Assembly (NCBI RefSeq): GCF_001028175.1 | Contig: NZ_AEJF01000130.1 | Location: 1-32,136 of the forward strand | Length of the DNA stretch: 32,136 nucleotides | Reading direction: 5' to 3' | Source of the DNA: Caballeronia mineralivorans PML1(12) | GTDB taxonomy: Bacteria; Pseudomonadota; Gammaproteobacteria; Burkholderiales; Burkholderiaceae | Part shown: positions 30,177-32,136 of the stretch, one piece after another | How positions within the stretch are numbered: the first letter of the stretch is position 1 | Layout of the letters: each line of letters begins with the position of its first letter | Position numbers and translations under genes: made by a program | The notes under the pieces: model-generated | The model's input: only the letters and a program-made list of their open reading frames with translations | Databases searched by the model: none | What the model was told of the DNA's origin: nothing

Positions 30177-31148
30177 ATGGCTCAAAGCTACTCGAACTGG
30201 TTCGTGCGCGCGCGGCTGAAGACGCGGCAGTTGCTGCTGCTTGCGGCAATGGAAGAGGAAGGCAACGTACGCCGCGCCGCCGATGTGCTCGGCATGACGC
30301 AGCCGGCCGCATCGCGTTTATTGAAGGAGCTGGAGGATGTGCTGGAAGTGCGGCTCTTCGACCGGACGCCTCACGGCATGCATGCGACGCTGTACGGCGA
30401 GGTAATGATCCGGCACGCACGCATGGTGCTGTCGAATCTCAGCCAGGCGCACGATGAGATTTCTGCCTTGCGCGCAGGACTCGTCGGCCAGGTGCAGATT
30501 GGCGCGATCGCCGCGGCCGCCGCGACCATGGTGCCGATGGCCATCGCGCGCGTGAAGGCGCGTTATCCGCAATTGCAGATCTGGCTGCAGGTGGAGACTT
30601 CGGACGTGATGCTGCCACTCGTCGCGCAGGGTCACCTCGACATCATGATCGGCCGCGTACTTGAACGGCAGGGCCAGTTCAAGGAAGCGGTGCGTTATAA
30701 ACCCATCGCCGAGGAACCGCTTTGCGTGGTCGTGCGCCCCGGGCATCCGCTCGAACATGCAACCGGCTTGACCATGCGCGATATCGTCAACGAGGGCTGG
30801 GTGCTGCACCCGCCGGGCAGCGTGCTGCGACACCGATTCGACATGGTGTTTTCGCAGATCGGTCTTGGTCTGCCGCAGAACGTGGTGAACACCAATAACA
30901 TCCTCGCTATATCAGGCATCTTGCTACAGAGCGACATGCTCGCCGTGGTGCCCGAAGAGGTCGCACGTCAGTACGAGGAGTTCGGCACGCTGAAGCGGCT
31001 GGCTATCGAATTACCATGCCGCATGGACGCGTTCGGCATCATCACCCGGCAAACGCAATTATTGTCGCCGGCTGCGACTGTTGTGCTGCGTGCGCTGCAT
31101 GATGCAGCGGTCGAAGTGTATGGCGCAAGGCTGGATGTCATCGCTTAG
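30177..31148 (+). CDS. LysR family transcriptional regulator
   Basis: 323 residues. The N-terminal winged helix-turn-helix (about 15-75: GNVRRAADVLGMTQPAASRLLKEL, FDRTPHGMHAT) is followed by the effector-binding domain (about 100-310). The overall pattern, with the linker LRAGLVGQVQIGAI, resembles the GbpR/CbbR-like branch that controls sugar or aromatic compound genes. Nothing on the opposite strand nearby suggests a divergent target, so its regulon is unknown. The ATG has only a weak ribosome site. Confidence 0.9.
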   Translation: MAQSYSNWFVRARLKTRQLLLLAAMEEEGNVRRAADVLGMTQPAASRLLKELEDVLEVRLFDRTPHGMHATLYGEVMIRHARMVLSNLSQAHDEISALRAGLVGQVQIGAIAAAAATMVPMAIARVKARYPQLQIWLQVETSDVMLPLVAQGHLDIMIGRVLERQGQFKEAVRYKPIAEEPLCVVVRPGHPLEHATGLTMRDIVNEGWVLHPPGSVLRHRFDMVFSQIGLGLPQNVVNTNNILAISGILLQSDMLAVVPEEVARQYEEFGTLKRLAIELPCRMDAFGIITRQTQLLSPAATVVLRALHDAAVEVYGARLDVIA

Positions 31149-31236
31149 TGGCTAGATCGCGGAAAAGGCCAAGGCTGGCTCAAGCGAACCCGTGGGTTAT
31201 ATTGCTCGTCGATCTACTATTGAGGGAGTGTCACAC

Positions 31237-31779
31237 ATGATCATCGAAGAGAACCATCAGCTAATGCTCCGGCCCCTCGAACGAACCGATCTCCACTTCG
31301 TCCACAGCCTGAACAACAACGCAAAGATCATGCGTTACTGGTTCGAGGAACCCTACGAGACGTTCTCTGAGTTGTCCCAGCTATACGATCGCCACGTCCA
31401 CGATTTGCGCGAACGCCGCTTCGTCGCAGTCGACAAGACCGGCGAGACCGTAGGACTCGCGGAATTGATCGAGCTTGACTACATTCATAGGCGCGGCGAG
31501 TTCCAGATCATCATTGCACCCGGCGCCCAAGGCCGCGGTTATGCAACCAGCGCAACCGAGCTTGCAACGGATTACGCGTTTTCAGTGCTCAATCTTCGCA
31601 AGCTTTATCTGATCGTGGATGTGTCGAATCAGGCTGCCATTCATATCTACGAAAAGTGCGGCTTCAAGCAAGAAGCGGAACTGATCGAAGAGTTTTTTGG
31701 CAACGGCCGGTATCACAACGCGTATCGCATGTGCATTTTCCAGCACGATTTCCTTAAAAAAACGCAAGCCGGTAAATAA
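31237..31779 (+). CDS. speG: Spermidine N1-acetyltransferase SpeG
   Basis: About 180 residues, GNAT fold. It agrees closely with Escherichia coli SpeG along its length: LRPLERTDLHFVHSLNNN, MRYWFEEPYE, HRRGEFQIIIAPGAQGRGYA (acetyl-CoA loop), VLNLRKLYLIVDVSNQAAIH and YRMCIFQHDFL. It acetylates spermidine and spermine with acetyl-CoA in the cytoplasm, which lowers toxic polyamine levels. I chose the ATG at 31237 because GGGAG lies 8 bases before it; an in-frame start at 31192 would add 15 residues not found in the family. It follows the LysR gene after 88 bp; regulation by that protein is not shown. Confidence 0.95.
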   Translation: MIIEENHQLMLRPLERTDLHFVHSLNNNAKIMRYWFEEPYETFSELSQLYDRHVHDLRERRFVAVDKTGETVGLAELIELDYIHRRGEFQIIIAPGAQGRGYATSATELATDYAFSVLNLRKLYLIVDVSNQAAIHIYEKCGFKQEAELIEEFFGNGRYHNAYRMCIFQHDFLKKTQAGK

Positions 31780-31840
31780 GCAAGCGGCCAGCGTTGCCGC
31801 CGTAGGTCACCAGCGGCTGCAAGGTGCGCGACCAGGATGC

Positions 31841-31921
31841 GTGGACACGGAACCGTTGTTTATCGTCTTGCTACTGTTGTCGGGCGCTACGCTGGCGCTA
31901 GCCGCGTTGACGGGTTATTAA
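31841..31921 (+). CDS. Possible 26-residue membrane peptide
   Basis: A GTG-started frame gives a short peptide whose sequence after DTEPL is almost entirely hydrophobic (FIVLLLLSGATLALAALTGY), like a single-pass small membrane protein. AGGATG lies just before the start. Nothing else supports it, and a chance frame cannot be ruled out. Confidence 0.3.
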   Translation: MDTEPLFIVLLLLSGATLALAALTGY

Positions 31922-31929
31922 TTTAGCTT

Positions 31930-32136
31930 CTAAGCACGCGCAAGCGATTCCACCCGCCCGCTCGACTCGGCTTTATGCAACATCTGATGCGTCAGCATGA
32001 CATGCTGCCGGGCGAAGCCGCGCGTTGTCAGATCCTTCAATACCAACTCCCGCTGCGCGCGGCGAATCCTCTCGGTCGTGCCTGCCGGATTCGCGCCCAA
32101 TGCAGCGACGGCCTCGCGCAAGCTTCGTGGATCGTA
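31930..32136 (-). CDS. 3' end of an unrecognised gene (cut by window edge)
   Basis: The frame is open from the right edge to a stop at 31930, giving the last 68 residues of a longer protein. It is charged and helical (EAVAALGANPAGTTERI, RAQRELVLKDL), with no membrane segment and no domain I can name. Codon use fits the neighbouring genes. A start inside the window (TTG at 32121) is possible but less likely. Confidence 0.55.
   Translation of the reverse strand, partial: YDPRSLREAVAALGANPAGTTERIRRAQRELVLKDLTTRGFARQHVMLTHQMLHKAESSGRVESLARA

Overview
The window looks like chromosomal DNA of a high-GC beta-proteobacterium, most likely Burkholderiaceae (Paraburkholderia/Caballeronia-like). That placement is inferred from base composition and gene content; no rRNA or other marker is present. 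No tRNA, rRNA, CRISPR array or transposase was seen.

Region 1 (about 1-6740) is a sugar uptake and oxidation operon read leftwards: periplasmic binding protein, two ABC permeases, a Gfo/Idh/MocA dehydrogenase and a ThuA-like protein, closed by a strong terminator. A divergent LacI-type regulator and a 22-bp palindromic operator lie at its head. The layout resembles rhizobial thuR-thuEFGKAB, but there is no ATPase gene.

Region 2 (about 6800-27550) is the notable part: an apparent dedicated secretion system for a family of small double-glycine peptides. Five peptide genes (8210, 20596-, 26489, 26833, 27267) share a leader of exactly 26 residues ending in GG. The leader is followed by unrelated-looking, cysteine-free cores, four of them rich in Asn/Gln/Ser/Thr and one basic. 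The export apparatus is a leftward operon: TolC-like outer-membrane lipoprotein, FHA-domain membrane protein, HlyD-type adaptor, cytoplasmic parvulin isomerase, a C39-peptidase ABC exporter with two cNMP-binding-like domains, and a sigma-54 activator. A PP2C phosphatase, a transmembrane Ser/Thr kinase and the FHA protein form a complete threonine-phosphorylation set like that controlling type VI secretion, here beside a type I exporter. Also present are an LRAT-like protein, a caspase-like/SUMF1-type fusion and two paralogous DUF4399 proteins.

Regulation can be read from the DNA. Four sigma-54 (-24/-12) promoters precede the LRAT operon and three peptide genes. Each has an upstream inverted repeat of the form CCAAC-N15..17-GTTGG, a good candidate binding site for the local sigma-54 activator. 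Two of the peptide genes are a near-identical inverted duplication (about 340 bp) bracketing a 5.7-kb segment, and they differ mainly in a short patch of the core.

Region 3 (about 27600-32136) is ordinary flanking sequence: a selenium-binding protein/methanethiol oxidase family gene with hairpins in its leader, a small membrane protein, a LysR regulator, spermidine acetyltransferase speG and the 3' end of an unrecognised gene.
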